The notes: generated from the sequence alone by a model not told the origin. Shown: positions 49,066 through 61,444, counted from the stretch's first letter. The stretch: 64,000 nt of DNA from Liquidambar formosana (GCA_039720395.1 CM077828.1:30066069-30130068), one strand, 5' to 3'. Numbers and translations are program-made.

Positions 49066-50426
49066 TCAGCAGGTGAAGGAGGAGACAGTGAGGTTGTGAG
49101 GGGCGGTGTTGGCGTATCTGAAAGAAATGGTGGCACCATTCTTGAGGGGTTTGCCGCCGTTGGCGAGGCAGTCATTGACTCCGAGGCGCCTAAAGATGGT
49201 GGGGTTGATGACGATGGCGGAGGCGAAGGAGCCGCAGCTGATGTGGATGTCGGAGATGTCGCAGCCGGTGGCGCATTGGTTCGCTATCTCAACCGTGTAG
49301 GTGGGGATACCACTAGGGAGAGGTCCTGCTGGGCCTTGACTTATGGAAATATCAGATTTGGTACACCCTTCTACTGATGCTGCCCAAAAAAAGCCCATGC
49401 AAACAAACAAAAAGGGCATGTAATTAACAAATTAAACAAATTCAAACTGCGACATATATGCTCTAAAAGTGTGTTGTTGCCATTTGCCCCATGGTAGATC
49501 TTTTGGTCTAACGGCACCTCTCCTCTTTTTGAAGGAGAGGTCCTAGAGATTAATTAAATATAAATTGATCTTCATAGATATCAAAAGAAAAAAACTAATA
49601 TATGAGGAAAAGAGATACTGTTAGGTTATAAGGGTCATAGGTGCCTATTACGAGAGGGGGAAAAAAAAGCTTATGGTAATTTATCCCAAAAAGGCTACAA
49701 CTAGGAGCATGATACCTTTCCTTCCCTATCCATTCTCCTATTTTTGTTTGTGTTTTTGTTTTCATTTTGAGTGCTAATACCTAAATTGGATATTTTTATC
49801 GGATTCATTCATGGTTGACATGAGATATCCTATCCCCTTAGAAGTTCATGTCACAAAAAAGAGACGATCAATTGACGAGCACAATAATTAACCTAAAAAG
49901 TAATGTGTTTGTAACGATGGATCAAAATATAGGGTAGTGCTATTTCACCCATATGTGCCATAGTGAGCCTCGATCACATAATAGCTTCTTTTGTTTTGCT
50001 TTTTTTTTTTTTTTTTTTTTTTTGGGTATTGAGGTCAAGGGGTATCTTGGGTCAGCTTACAGGCACCAGACTAAGTCCCCTCCTCGGCCTAGTCAAAGAC
50101 AGGTTATCCACGCCGGGACTAGGGGATTCACAAGGAAAATTCCTTGCAGTCTAGCCCAAAGGAGCACAGCGAAGATTTGATCCTAGGATGTTTGAATTTA
50201 CGGCTACTCCCAAGATCATCTGCGCTGGCCCTCACATGATAGTTTTTACCTATTCACTTTCGACACATAACATGGGTAATAAAAGGTGGAAGAAATAAGT
50301 AATTAACAACAGAAGATAATCTATGAAATGTATAAGAGGTGGCCGGTAAAGTTCGATGGACATACACATGCTTGTATAAAACGCGAGCATCAGTAGAACT
50401 CCGGCTGTAAATACCATTGAAGCCAT
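49066..50426 (-). CDS. TPD1-like secreted cysteine-rich protein T5, short two-exon type (124 aa)
   Basis: Exons 50426-50366 (61 bp) and 49379-49066 (314 bp), 125 codons with stop, GT..AG intron. The signal peptide is MASMVFTAGVLLMLAFYTSM. The mature part has [72 protein letters not shown] and SSFTC, with all six cysteines. The HRKLL middle exon of T1/T2 is missing, so it resembles the shorter TPD1-related proteins of plants, for which ligand function is less established. An in-frame ATG at 50,528 would add a hydrophilic extension before the signal peptide, so the ATG at 50,426 is preferred. It is the intact sister of T3. The intron contains an old SINE-like element. Confidence 0.88.
50024..50236 (-). 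mobile_element. SINE-like element, antisense, in the intron of T5
   Basis: The counterpart of 44,637-44,841, with its poly-A tail as poly-T at about 50,000-50,023. It ends at CACATGATAG, the site where the T3 copy has an extra SINE. Confidence 0.45.
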
Positions 50427-52828
50427 TGTGATTGGAAATGATTGGAGCTTTTCGAGTCTGGACTGTTCTCTTCTTTTAACACGATTGGATCTTTTCGAGT
50501 CTGGACTGTTGTTCTCTTCTTTTAACACGTTCTTTATAATAAACGGAATTTAAGAATGAAAAATAAAAATGAATTCGAACAAATTAGTATTAAGGAAATA
50601 AATCATGACAAGCAATCATGGATGAGATCAAGAGCATAGGGAAAAGAATCAAAAAACAAAAAATATCTCCCAAAAAACCAGTTCCCCGATTTCAAGGAGT
50701 ATATTTTTCCGGTCGGATTTTCATCGAAATATCTCTCTAGGGTTATTAGATGAAATTGCATTAATGGTAGTATATCTTTCATGATTCGGCATCAAACTCA
50801 AGAAGATTTTATTTAAAATCTTCATAAGTTTGAGGGGGAGTATTGAGGAAATAAATCATGACAAGCAATCATGGATGAGATCAAGAGCAAATGGAAAAGA
50901 ATCAAGAAAGAGCATATCAAGGAAAAAGATTAGGAAGAAATCATAAAGAAAAGTCAAAAATGAATTTGATTTATTTCCTTTCTTATTTTATTCTAGTGTT
51001 ATTTGTTTCCATGTTAATTATTCTTGTTCTCTATATAATCCCACCAATAGGTTGATTGTAATCAAGCAATTATGAATGATATTAAATTTTTTTATAATTA
51101 GTATATATTTTAAATTAAAATTTATTGAATAAATATTTTACCATTCATGTTTTTTTTTTTTTTTTTCCTTTTAATACAAGGAAATAATAGCTTATGAATC
51201 TTAATAATTAACAAATATAAAAACTACAGAGGGTGCGTCTCATTTAACATTTTATGGTGCAATTAAGATGCGAATCGGTATGAGCGAGATATGACTTAAT
51301 ATTAATAAATATTTTACCAAGTAATCTTTCTAGCATGACAAATTGTTGGTGCTTTTCGCAATGATAATCAAATCATTACCATAAAGAAAAGATAATGAAA
51401 GTGGGGAGAAAATCAACTTATCATTGGACAATACTTGGCTCCTCATAGTGGAGGAGCCTCCTCACTCCCACTTATATTATATCACATGTCATAGTTAATT
51501 TTAAAAATATGGATACATGAATACAGACACGTAGACACGTGAATACAAATATATGAACATATATTCATATTCATTTGGACACATAAACATATATACATGG
51601 ATATATAGACGCGTGTCTATAATAACACAACATAAAGATACATGTATACAATTAATTCTCATTTGTTATGTTAGACATGTGGCATAATATGAGTGGGAGG
51701 AAGAAGGAGTTGCTCCACGACTGTGAGGAGCCAAATATTATCCCCTTTCTTATTGAAGTGGTTATGACGATCATTGCTTTCTGTCATGTAAGCTTTTTCC
51801 TAAAGAGGATGCATCTCACTTAAAATGCTTCCTGGTGGAACTAAGATATGACTTATTATGAGATATGAACATATGATTGCAAATTAACTGTCATTAAGCT
51901 CAAAAGTTTGAATATAGTAAAGTTTTGCGTCGAAATGGGACATTAAGACCCAAAGAGAAAAGTAAATTAACATAGAGATCTTAGGGGAAATTTTAAAGAA
52001 TATTTTAAATAAAAAAAACTATCAAAAATTGTCTTAATTTGACATGGTTAGTGTTTAAATCACGTGACATTTCATTACAAGAGTTTGTTCGTAAAAACCT
52101 TCCAAGATGTCTTAAAATTGGTGTGATATAAGTATATAACATAAGATAGAGGAAACTCATCAATACACCCATGAGTGGGTTCTCATTGTCTCTTTTCTCT
52201 ACTTGGTATTAGTAACTAATTAGTAGCTATACGGCAACCCCAAACAAAGAACTCTCCCCTCACGAGGGGGGGGGAGGTGTCGCTAGGCCAATAGGCCATT
52301 TGCGATCTTATCTCTTCTTATTAAACCAACGCCCCCCGCCCCAAGAAAAAAAGGGAAAGAAAATCATAAATAAGAGGAGTATGCTACATCGACAGGATGC
52401 ACCTACCAAATGAGGTGGCATTCACATTTTTAAGACATAAAGGGCTTTGATTTTTTAATAATCATAAGTATCCCATGAACACATCAACAGATATACTATC
52501 AGCCAAACCGATATACTCTGCATTTTCCATAAGAGAAGGGGGTGAGGTAAAAAGTTAGGGGTAGCCAGAGAGGACAAAGACAATAAAAGAAGAGGAGACA
52601 ATGGTTGTATCAAACTTAAGATTCCAATACTATGAGCTTAATGTGATATATCCAATCCAAATTAAAAGCCTATCAGTAGCAATATCATCTCCAACCAAAA
52701 CCCAAATCAACAACTGAACAAACAAAACATTTCCCATTTCTTTTACTCAAAAACCTACAAATTCTATACGTGCTTCATAAATATAACAGTAGTACTGTTT
52801 TTATTACATGTGTGAATTTTATAATCTT
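50427..52828. other. T5 upstream region and T5-T6 spacer
   Basis: Contains the copia-type remnant (50,588-51,096), the end of block D2, and from about 51,960 sequence homologous to 61,500-61,735. A G run occurs near 52,267. No gene. Confidence 0.6.
50588..51096 (+). mobile_element. Ty1-copia-type LTR retrotransposon remnant, 509 bp
   Basis: A 5' LTR stub (TATTAAGGAAATAAATC..., about 65 bp) is followed by a short internal remnant, a polypurine tract TTTGAGGGGGAG and a 3' LTR (50,841-51,096) that begins with the same sequence (TATTGAGGAAATAAATC). It is flanked by the 5-bp duplication ATTAG (50,583-50,587 and 51,097-51,101). The sister block at 45.3 kb has the empty site. TTTGAGGGGGAG directly before the LTR is typical of plant copia elements. 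The canonical TG..CA ends read TA..TA here. Confidence 0.85.
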
Positions 52829-53627
52829 TCAGCAAACAAAGTTTTTGACAGAAAGATTGTAAGAGAAGGTGGTGGCATATTTAAAAGAGAGGGTAACGCC
52901 GGGTTGGAGGGGCTGCCCATTGTTGACGAGGCAGTCGTCGATGCTCAAGCGCCTGAAGTGGATGTTGAAGATGGCACAGGGGCCGCTGGTACGTGCATTC
53001 GTTCGTTATCTCAACCGTGTAGGTTGGAATACCGCTTGGAAGTTTTTCAGTAGGGGATTAGCTTAGGGTAATGTCTGATGGGGTACACCCTTCCACCCTG
53101 CTGTACCAAACAATTAGAGCCCACCAAATTAAACAATTATATTGGATTTTATATCGTATTGAAGGCTCAAATTGGTCACTAAAATGTTAACATTTAAGAG
53201 ATTGATGGTTATCATTATAAATGAGAATGAATTTAACATAATGACATTTATTTCATGAATTTTAAGGCCCTACAGTTTGAGGCATCCTAATTTTACAAAG
53301 TTAAAGAACCCAACTATTATATCAGTTGAGCAAATAAATTTAGTCAAACAAGTTGGACTGTATGTCTCGCTACTTGACCAAATATACTAAACAAAGTTCA
53401 TCAACCAGTTGACATGGCATTTCGATCTTAAGCCATCTATCAACCAGGACAACAATGTACATACACTAATGTATGCATGCTTATGTGTTGCAGTGAACTA
53501 AATTAGCATGAAGAAGGGTGGAGAACATGTGGGAAAGTATTGAGTGCTAATTCAAAATGTACATACGCAGACTTGCATGAAACGCGAGCAACAGTACTAC
53601 TCCAATCACAACTGCTACTGAATCCAT
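52829..53627 (-). pseudogene. TPD1-like pseudogene T6
   Basis: Exon 1 (53627-53567, 61 bp) is intact: MDSVAVVIGVVLLLAFHASL with a GTATGT donor and a TATAAATA box upstream (53,731-53,738). Exon 2 (about 53,101-52,829) is broken relative to T7. One base is lost right after the acceptor, a CAA codon is now TAA in the SQSPTEK region, a 4-base insertion follows the CTSGPC position, and an in-frame 48-base deletion removes about 16 residues around SCGSFASAILINP. It cannot make a normal product. Confidence 0.88.
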
Positions 53628-55234
53628 AGTTTTGGGAGTGATTATAGAGCTTTTCGAGGTTGGAATGTTTGTTCTCTTCTTTCCCTGTTTAAATGGAATG
53701 AGTTTTGGAGGATCTTGAGTGAAAATTGCATATTTATAGAGTAATGATATAGAACCCAATTCATTTCAACAAATTTATTTCTTCAAACTGACGTGGCAAC
53801 TTCATGAATCAATTAAAATTTCACTAAAAAAAAATAAGTATCCATATTGGGCTAACATGGTGGTCGACACAATTGGGCAATTAAATTTGGACAAAAAAGT
53901 TGAGCTCTTAATTGCATTGTCCATTTTTATTAATTGGAGATTTAGTTGTCTAGATTTATTACAAAAAAGGAGATTGAGATAATGGAAATAAAGTTTAAGT
54001 TGTAATTCTTATATATCTTGATTATAGATTTTCTGATCATGATCAAATGAATTTCAAGAAAAGGTAAAATTTAATTAAATGGGTTAAGTATCATTGGAGA
54101 AAATATCCATGATTAGGATTACCCTTCATATTAAGAGATTAGTTAGCAAAAAAAGAAGAAAAAAAATGAGGTGTGTTGATTAAAGATTAGTATAATTTTG
54201 ATGAAAAGGGAATGAGAGCCATTTTTAAAAGAAATATTGAAATAGATATTAAGTATTGATGAAGAGATAGATGGGAGAGAATGGAAAAACAAAGCGAACA
54301 CTGATTCATATCTACAACGATATATAGAATGGCAGAAGTCGAAAATTAAATACAATCATAATCCAAATCAATCTTGACTATAGATTTTCTAATCATGATT
54401 GAATGAATTTCAAGACAAGACAAGACAAGACAAGAGTTTAACAATGCAAAATATCATTAAGAGCGTATATGCTCTCCCTCTCACAAACACTGCTTCATAG
54501 ATATACCCTCTTGATCTGTTACAAAAAGGCCAATTCTATGGTACCCTAGCAAAAAATAGGGTATCATACCCATAAAGTTATTTGAAATTGTAAGTTTTTC
54601 ACTTCAAATGGTAAGTGAGCCACTTGAAATAGTAAGTTAATCACTCATTTTGGGTCACTTCAAATGATAAGTGAGCCACTTCAAATGATGATTAGGTCAC
54701 TTTAACTGGTAAGTAAGTTTGATACCCTAAAGACCTTGTGGGTACCATTGAATTACCCACTACAAAAAGGTGTCTTTGAAAGGGGGGATGTATATGCCAA
54801 TTACACTCTAATTTTTATTATTAATGAGAGATTTAATAAAATTTTGATGAGAATAAATAGGAAGAACTGTTTTCAAAAGAAAATTAGATTAAATGTATTT
54901 AGTTCAAAATTAATTTTTAACGATGAAATAAGAGGAAAATTGGAGTAGATGGCAGAGTATTGTTTTACCTCTACAACCTTAAAACTATAGAAATTAAAAT
55001 TTAAAATAAAATAAAATAAATAAAAAACTGAATTGTAAACCATAATTGATCTCAAATATTTCTAATCATTATCGGATGAATTTCAAGTATTGCAACTTCG
55101 CGGGCGGGCTGACTTGGCTGGGAGGTCAACTCTGGCTCAACCTGAAGGGTTAAATACTTAAACTTCCTGTACAAGCCCTTCCCAACTCAAGGTACAACCT
55201 GAGGTCAATTTTCTAAACTCAGGTTGAGTTTGAG
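53628..55234. repeat. Duplicated block D3, copy 2 (upstream part), T6 promoter side
   Basis: Homologous to 46,243-47,600 of copy 1 in the same orientation, with one MITE insertion at 54,530. It is interrupted at 55,235 by the nested transposon and resumes at 60,158. Confidence 0.85.
54530..54760. mobile_element. MITE with internal short repeats, 231 bp
   Basis: The ends CCAATTCTATGGTACCC and (reversed) GTAATTCAATGGTACCC are inverted. A repeat TACAAAAAGG flanks it (54,520-54,529 and 54,761-54,770). Block D3 copy 1 at about 47,120 has the empty site. Inside, CACTTCAAATGRTAAGTGAGC-like words recur four or five times. Confidence 0.8.
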
Positions 55235-55249
55235 TAGGGTTAGCAATCA

Positions 55250-55557
55250 ATAGAGGAGTCAGGGGGGTCTTTGGGGGCACTTGCCCCCACTAGCCTCAAA
55301 TAATTTTTTTTTTTTTTTTTGGATAAGTTACCATTCGATAACTATTTACTAACATAATGCTAAAACAAGGAATACGGCAGTCATTTTTAAGCATATATAT
55401 AGTCCATTTGTAATAAGTCGATACAAAAATCCTTTTTTTGGTATTATATTGGAAAAAGATTACCAAAAAGTAATTTTGTTAAAAAAATATGGAGCTTTCA
55501 ATTCCTATTTTACAAAATCATAGCACGATGCCCCCCTTGGAGATAACTCCTCGCTCC
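55250..55557. mobile_element. Small inverted-end DNA element nested in the hAT-like element
   Basis: The right end reversed reads CAGGGGCGGAGCGAGGAGTT, wording common at ends of plant hAT-type elements. The left end shows GAGGAGTCAGGGGGG. The flanking host-element words TTAGCAATC and TTGGCAATC suggest an 8-9 bp duplication. The left end appears truncated. Confidence 0.5.
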
Positions 55558-55722
55558 GCCCCTGTTGGCAATCCCAACCTAAACCCATGAACACACCCAT
55601 ATTCACCCGCAATTAATGGGTTTTTATCGAACTATTGAAGTGAAGTTTTAATTGGGTTGGTAACGGGTTACCTAATAAAACCCAATTATTACATGGGTTG
55701 GTTATGGGTAAACCATGGGTAC

Positions 55723-58506
55723 TGTGAACCCCGGAAATTGGGCCCACGAGGGATTGAAAAGAAAATGGGTTTGAAAAAGAAAAAGGAAAGGAGTCGCCAC
55801 CTTATTTTTTAAAGGAAACAAGGAAAACCCTAAAAATAGTTTGTTTTAGGAAAACAATTTGAATGACTCCATAAAAAAGGAAAGGCAAAAACCAATCTTT
55901 TGAAAACCAAAGAAATCGGGGATTCGGAGGCTAAGTTATGACATGGGAAGGTTCTAGGCAAAGCCTATAGGCACCCATGTCACCCTTTCGGTCTCTCAGT
56001 TCATTTGGGCTAAATTAAAGTCTTTCCATACAAAAATCAGCAAGTATATCATCACAAGAATTGCATGCATATCATATATTTCATTCATCCATCCATGCAT
56101 AATAAGCAAATAAAAACAGAAAATAAAAAGAAGAAAAGAAAACATAAATAAACCTAGGATGCTTGGATCCTAGAACGGACTTGAGCCTCACGAAGAGCGC
56201 CTACGTACCATGCAACGAAATACATGGATCAAAGTCCACGTAGTTCGATTAGAATTAGGGTTAAGACCTAATATAAACCTATGGTTAAAACCCTAGGTTT
56301 CCTTATTTGATCAAAAGAGTTGAATTTGATAGAAAGTTTGATTTTAGGAAAGAAATCCACAAAATGGAAACTTTAATAAAAACCAGAATTTTGTTGGTTA
56401 AGGAAACCTCTAATTAAACCATAGGACTTGTATTAAAAATTAACCCTAGATAGGGAGAAGAGAATGAGTTAAGAAGAAAGGTGAATTGGGGCACCTTCAC
56501 ACCCACTTACCTGAGCGCAATTAGCTCCAAGCATTTAGCCATTTCAGACATAAGCAGCCCTATTTGCCATAGGACAAATACCACACCTATTTGCACCCTT
56601 ACAAGTGCTCAAAACCATGCAAAAACACTAACATGCAAATCTGGACAGAATAGTATTATGGCCTAAAAATCATCCACTAAGCATGCTAACAGCAACACAG
56701 CGAACAATAATAAGTCCTAACATATTCCTAGAACCATATCATGCATAAAAACCCTAAAACATACTAAGATGCATGCAAAACTATCATGTTTACTCCATAT
56801 GAAAAACATATACAGCAAACACGAAGAAAAACCAAATAAAAAAGTCTACTTTATCATGCTATATGAAAACAAACACGAAACAATGACTCTAAAACCCTAA
56901 ACTCACAAATATGCTTAAAAACATACAAAACATACTTTAATCATGCTAAAACCAAACTAAACAGAAATTAAATCATGCATATTAACTAACTAAAGCAATA
57001 TAACATGATGAAAATCCTAACTCTAACATGCAATGACACTAATCCTAGCACAAGGACAAACAGGAGCACAAGAATCATAACTATGCATTAAAAACCTAAA
57101 GGACAGCCCTAAAGCATGCTAAACAGTAGATAAAAAATAGATATTCCATGTATATTAACTAGCTAGAGTGTTAATACATGATAAAAAAGTCACCTTTAAT
57201 ATGCAATAAGCCTAACCCATATGAGAACCTAGTTTAAGCTTGAATAGAGAAGGAGAATACCTTAGGAAGTGGCTCCCCTTGTGTTTGTAATTGTTCGTGG
57301 CTCCTCAGGTCTTTAGAGTGAATCAAACCAACACGAATCCTCCTCTTTGTCAAAGTGGTATCACAGCAAAGAGATCAAAACTCACTCAACTTTGAAAAGA
57401 AATAGAAAACAAAAAGAGAACAAGAGAAAAGAAAAAGTGATTCTCGTCACTTTGCAGCAGCAGCAACTTCAATCGCGTTTTTGGGTATGAAAACGTTGGA
57501 TTTGGACAAAGCTTTGAAATACAAAGTTGTAGAGAATTGAATTATCTTTCTAACAAGACCAATTTCATCAAATTCTGACTTCGGATGAAAAAGTTATGAT
57601 TAAAATACGACTGCTGGTTTTCAGAAAATCTGCTGCTGAATTATGACGAATTTCACTCCCTCCAAACCCTCTTCTCTTTTTATTTGTTTAAAGACATTAA
57701 GAGAGTATTTATAGCTGAAATCTGGAGTTTCCCTTTCCTTCCTGGACTAGGTTTCTTTGGAGAATAATCAAAAGGTATTTTATAATGATAAAAGACTTCT
57801 AATCTGAATAGGAAAAGGAAATTGTCTTTTATAAAAATTGGGAGACTGACCGCTAACACGCATGCACATGTATCGTATGTGCGTACACACACTCATCACA
57901 TACGTACACGTGTTAGTGTCATGATAAAAATGGCTAATTTAATAAAATAATTTTCTTTTCATTTTAACCAAAAATCTCATGCTGTGATTCGCACTAATTC
58001 TTTAAGGATAATCCGTAAATAACCACACTAAACTCATCATCAGGCCATATCAAAATTGAACTTCATGAAACACTTTTGAGGGTAAAATGATGACTAATGA
58101 AAGTCAATTTGAAAAGATTTGGTTGGTAATTGTGAGTCAATTAGAGCTAACCCAAGGAAGGGTCAATTAACCAACTTGAACTACATCGAGCCATTTTAAT
58201 CCCGAGCCATTGACTTACCAAATTGACACTAAAAATACCTCTTATGCATCCATATGAACTCCAATTGACAATTTGGAGATCATTCCAAGGTCAAATGAAA
58301 AGTTTGGGACTTAAAAGACGATTATGCCCCTCAAGTCACAAAAGCTCTTATTATCCCTCAAGATCAACTCCAATTTGAACCAAAATTCATATCCATTGTC
58401 CTTGTGACTCTAGAAAACTAATGCAAGTGACTAGACTCAAAAACAAAACAAAAACATGCATGAAATGATGAGCCCTAGTAAGGTGGTGCAAAAATGGGGT
58501 GTGACA
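55723..58506 (+). mobile_element. Probable solo LTR, about 2.8 kb
   Basis: Begins TGTGAACCCCGGAAATTGGG and ends GGGGTGTGACA, giving TG..CA termini, flanked by the perfect 5-bp duplication GGTAC (55,718-55,722 and 58,507-58,511). No internal direct terminal repeats and no gag-pol motifs were seen, so a solo LTR of a large, probably Ty3/gypsy, element fits best. A very degraded nonautonomous element is the alternative. Confidence 0.8.
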
Positions 58507-58625
58507 GGTACCCATTGGGTTTTAATTTTTAATTTGTTCCTTGCATATTTTCAAAGAGGGGCTTAATGACTTTACATTAGTTTGCTCTATGAATGGCCAA
58601 ACCACCAACATTTATCTCCTCCATC

Positions 58626-58936
58626 CCAAAATTTTCTACAACTTGTTGTCACAACAACAGTCACTAGTGAGGCAAAATCCGCCGGCAAGGTTCCCTTCGC
58701 GAGTGGCAATAAACATGTCGGAGATGAAGATGATGCCAACCCATAATCACCGCCGTCATTCTCGCTGAGGATCAACCAAATCCAAAATTTTCTACAACTT
58801 GTTGTCACAAAAACAGTCACTAGTGAGGCAAAATCCGCCGGCAAGGTTCCCTTCGCGAGTGGTAATGAACATGTCGGTGATGAAGATGATGCCGGCCCAT
58901 TATCACCGCCGTCATTCTCGCCGAGGATCAACCAAA
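58626..58936. repeat. 156-bp tandem duplication (two units)
   Basis: A unit starting CCAAAATTTTCTACAACTTG at 58,626 recurs at 58,782 with few changes. Because 156 is a multiple of three, one minus-strand frame stays open through both units, which is not evidence of a gene. Confidence 0.9.
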
Positions 58937-59090
58937 CCCATCCATGCCGCCGGAAAAAAATGGGTTCTAGCGTGAGAATGGGTTCTATAAGTTATATAGC
59001 AATATACACTTAGCAAAAACTAAATGGGTCTAAACGGGTTGGGTTGGGTGTTCATGTTTATAATTGGGTTGGGTTTTGGGTAGTATTTAC

Positions 59091-59776
59091 TAGGGGTGTT
59101 AATGGTTTAGGTTAAAACCAAGAACCAAACCGACCGGTTTGGTTTGGTTTGGTTTTTTTGTCATTAGGTTTGGTTTTGGTTCTAATTTTAGAAAACCAAA
59201 CTAAATTGGTTTGGTTTTGGTTTTCACTTTTTAAAAACCAAACCAAACTGAAAAACCAAAAAAACCGAAATGTATATATATATATATATATATATATCAA
59301 ACTTAGAGTTTGTAAATTTCCTATTCTAATAAGGGCATAATAGAAAATAGATTTAAAATAGTACAATACCCTAACTCTTTCAGCCTCAGCCTCGTCTCAT
59401 TTTAAGTTTCTTATTGTTTTTCTTTTTTTAGATTGACATGTATTAAACTAGTTATTAATGTTGTGTGAGATATCGGATTGACATATGTCAATATGTTTCC
59501 ATTTTGATACAATGTTTAATGTTTTAATGTTTTTTTTAGTTGCTAATGTAATGTTTTTATTTAAAATGTTTTTATTTGCAGTTTGGTATATAATTTTTTT
59601 CATTTTCAATTATTTGTTGCTACTTGATAGGTTAAAACAGAAACAAACCGAAATTTTTTGGTTTGGTTTGGTTTGGGTTTTTTTAGTATGGTTTGGTTTT
59701 GGTTTGGTAGGAACAAAATCGAAATATAATGATTTGGTTTGAAGTCTACCCTAAAACCGAACCATTAACACCCCTA
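59091..59776. mobile_element. hAT-type nonautonomous element, 686 bp
   Basis: The ends TAGGGGTGTTAATGGTT and (reversed) TAGGGGTGTTAATGGTT are inverted and match well; the flanks GTATTTAC and CTAGTTAC agree at 6 of 8. The interior is rich in GGTTTGGTTT/AAACCAAACC words and contains an (AT)n tract at about 59,272-59,296. Confidence 0.75.
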
Positions 59777-60157
59777 CTAGTTACATAGGTTTAGTACTTA
59801 AATGGGTTGGGTTGGGCTAGTTTGGGTTATTATTACCCACTGACAGCGTTTTTGAGGGGGGAGAGAGAGAGAGAGAGAAGGAAAAAAAAACACAAACAAA
59901 CAAAAAACAAACTAGGGCACAAAATGGGTCGGGTCAATATTTGGGCCCGATTTAAATATGGGCCAATCATAACTTGGGTCAGGTATTGATCTATGGTGGC
60001 TTTGGGTATTATTGTAGTTATTCGTAGATTGGTTGCGGGTTGGTTTTAGGTATGCACAGTGAATTAATGGCACAAATTACTAACCCATTAATGAATCAAC
60101 CCAACCCATTTATGACTCAACCCAAACCTACCCAACCCATCCATATTGCCAGCCCTA

Positions 60158-60605
60158 AGTTTCAGTTAGGCACGGGCTTAAGCAGGTTGGGCAGGTGTGG
60201 ATTACTTTTGGCACAAGTTTTTCACATTTATAAATATGTTTTCATGCTTCTACTTCTTACACATTTCAATTTTTAAATTTTTCAAAGCAGCCTGTAACTC
60301 AATTTGTTTCAATTTATATATATATATATATATTCTTCACAAAGAAAAGGAACATCAAAATTAATTAAACCCACTTGATAATTAATTTTGGAACATCCCA
60401 AACCCACTTGATAATTAATAAACCAAGACATTTACAATACGCCCAGTCTTATTGCTCTAGACATTTGCATAGGCTTAGTCCGTACCAAATCAGGTTGGCA
60501 TTTTACAGTAAAAAGCCCAACCCACTAAATAAAAAATGGCCAAGCAAGCCCAAATTTTGGTAGGGTGATATACCCTAATTTTAAGGGAATTGAAGGTTGG
60601 CTTAA
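60158..60605. repeat. Duplicated block D3, copy 2 (distal remainder)
   Basis: Continues the homology to 47,590-48,480 after the nested insertion, and lacks the fold-back MITE present in copy 1 at 47,958. Confidence 0.8.
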
Positions 60606-60751
60606 TCAAAGATCAAAATTTAACTCTGACAAAAAGAGAGGAGCTCCCACGCAGGAATTAGAATCCAAACAAATACCAATTGCCCAGCTAATTCCCAGCC
60701 ATTGAATAAATAAATAAATAAGGAATTATCCCCAACAATATACAATACTCC

Positions 60752-61444
60752 TGTTAAATTTTATGTGTTTTAATAGGAAAGCTTCAAAACTTATTTGCCT
60801 TATATTTTGACTTTATTGGCTGAAATATTTTTAACTGTTTTAGTAATTTATTTCATTGGTTTATTACTTTCTTTAAGAGCCAACAGTTACCATTCTTATA
60901 TTTAGGTATTATTACCCAACGGTAATATACTTTAATGGAGGAACGTTCTGTAAGGTTTCTAGGGCCTATTTAACCAGAACGTTCCATCCATTACAGACAT
61001 ATACACAGACTCTTCTCTCTACATATTTCTTCTCTCTGTCAAACTCTCTTTGCTCTTTCTTCACCATTTTTTTTCTATTATATATTTTGGGCAATTCGAT
61101 ACATACTTGGCACCCCGTCTGCTGTAGGCGTGCGCTACAGATCAGACAGCCTGCGAGGAATAGGGTTGTATCTTGGAGCCGTGTGCGACCGCCAATACCC
61201 GCACGTGGGGAGGCGTATACGACTTTAGGACAGCGACTACGTGCCTCTCTACAACTCCAGGCTATTTCCTATCTTTTTCTACTATTTGATTTTGTTTAAT
61301 TTAATTGTTTATATTTAATTTTGTCCTGTTTATATTCTTTCTCCTTGGATAATGTTTGCATAGATTATATTTATTTTGTTCTATTAAATCATTGTGTAGA
61401 TTTATGTTACCACTAACTTTGTTTATTGTAAATTTGTTCCAACA
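60752..61444 (+). mobile_element. Solo LTR, 693 bp
   Basis: Begins TGTTAAATTTTATG and ends TTGTTCCAACA, with a perfect ACTCC duplication (60,747-60,751 and 61,445-61,449). It contains promoter-like sequence (TATTTAACC at about 60,968, followed by a pyrimidine-rich leader) and a GC-richer block at 61,110-61,260, as in an LTR with U3 and R-U5 parts. There are no coding domains. Confidence 0.85.

Larger units (their letters stand above)
48691..51445. repeat. Tandem duplicated block D2, right copy (contains T5)
   Basis: Homologous to 43,268-45,590 in the same orientation; the spacing between stop codons is 5,398 bp. It carries one insertion not in the left copy (50,588-51,096). Confidence 0.9.
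55235..60157. mobile_element. Outer hAT-like element (about 4.9 kb) with nested insertions
   Basis: Ends TAGGGTTAGCAAT and ATTGCCAGCCCTA form imperfect 13-bp inverted repeats. The flanks AGTTTGAG (55,227-55,234) and AGTTTCAG (60,158-60,165) agree at 7 of 8 positions, fitting hAT 8-bp duplications. Block D3 copy 1 is uninterrupted at this point (about 47,590). No transposase is recognisable. The length is mostly nested elements: 55,250-55,557, 55,723-58,506 and 59,091-59,776. Confidence 0.7.

Noticed and set aside
50250..50528. Upstream start at 50,528 for T5
   Set aside because: It would put about 34 charged residues before the signal peptide; the ATG at 50,426 matches starts in the other units.
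58587..58931. A 114-codon minus-strand open frame
   Set aside because: It stays open only because a 156-bp unit (a multiple of three) is duplicated inside a transposon; no family similarity and no promoter.
58626..58936. Possible CRISPR-like or satellite array
   Set aside because: Only two 156-bp units without spacers, in a eukaryotic transposon context.
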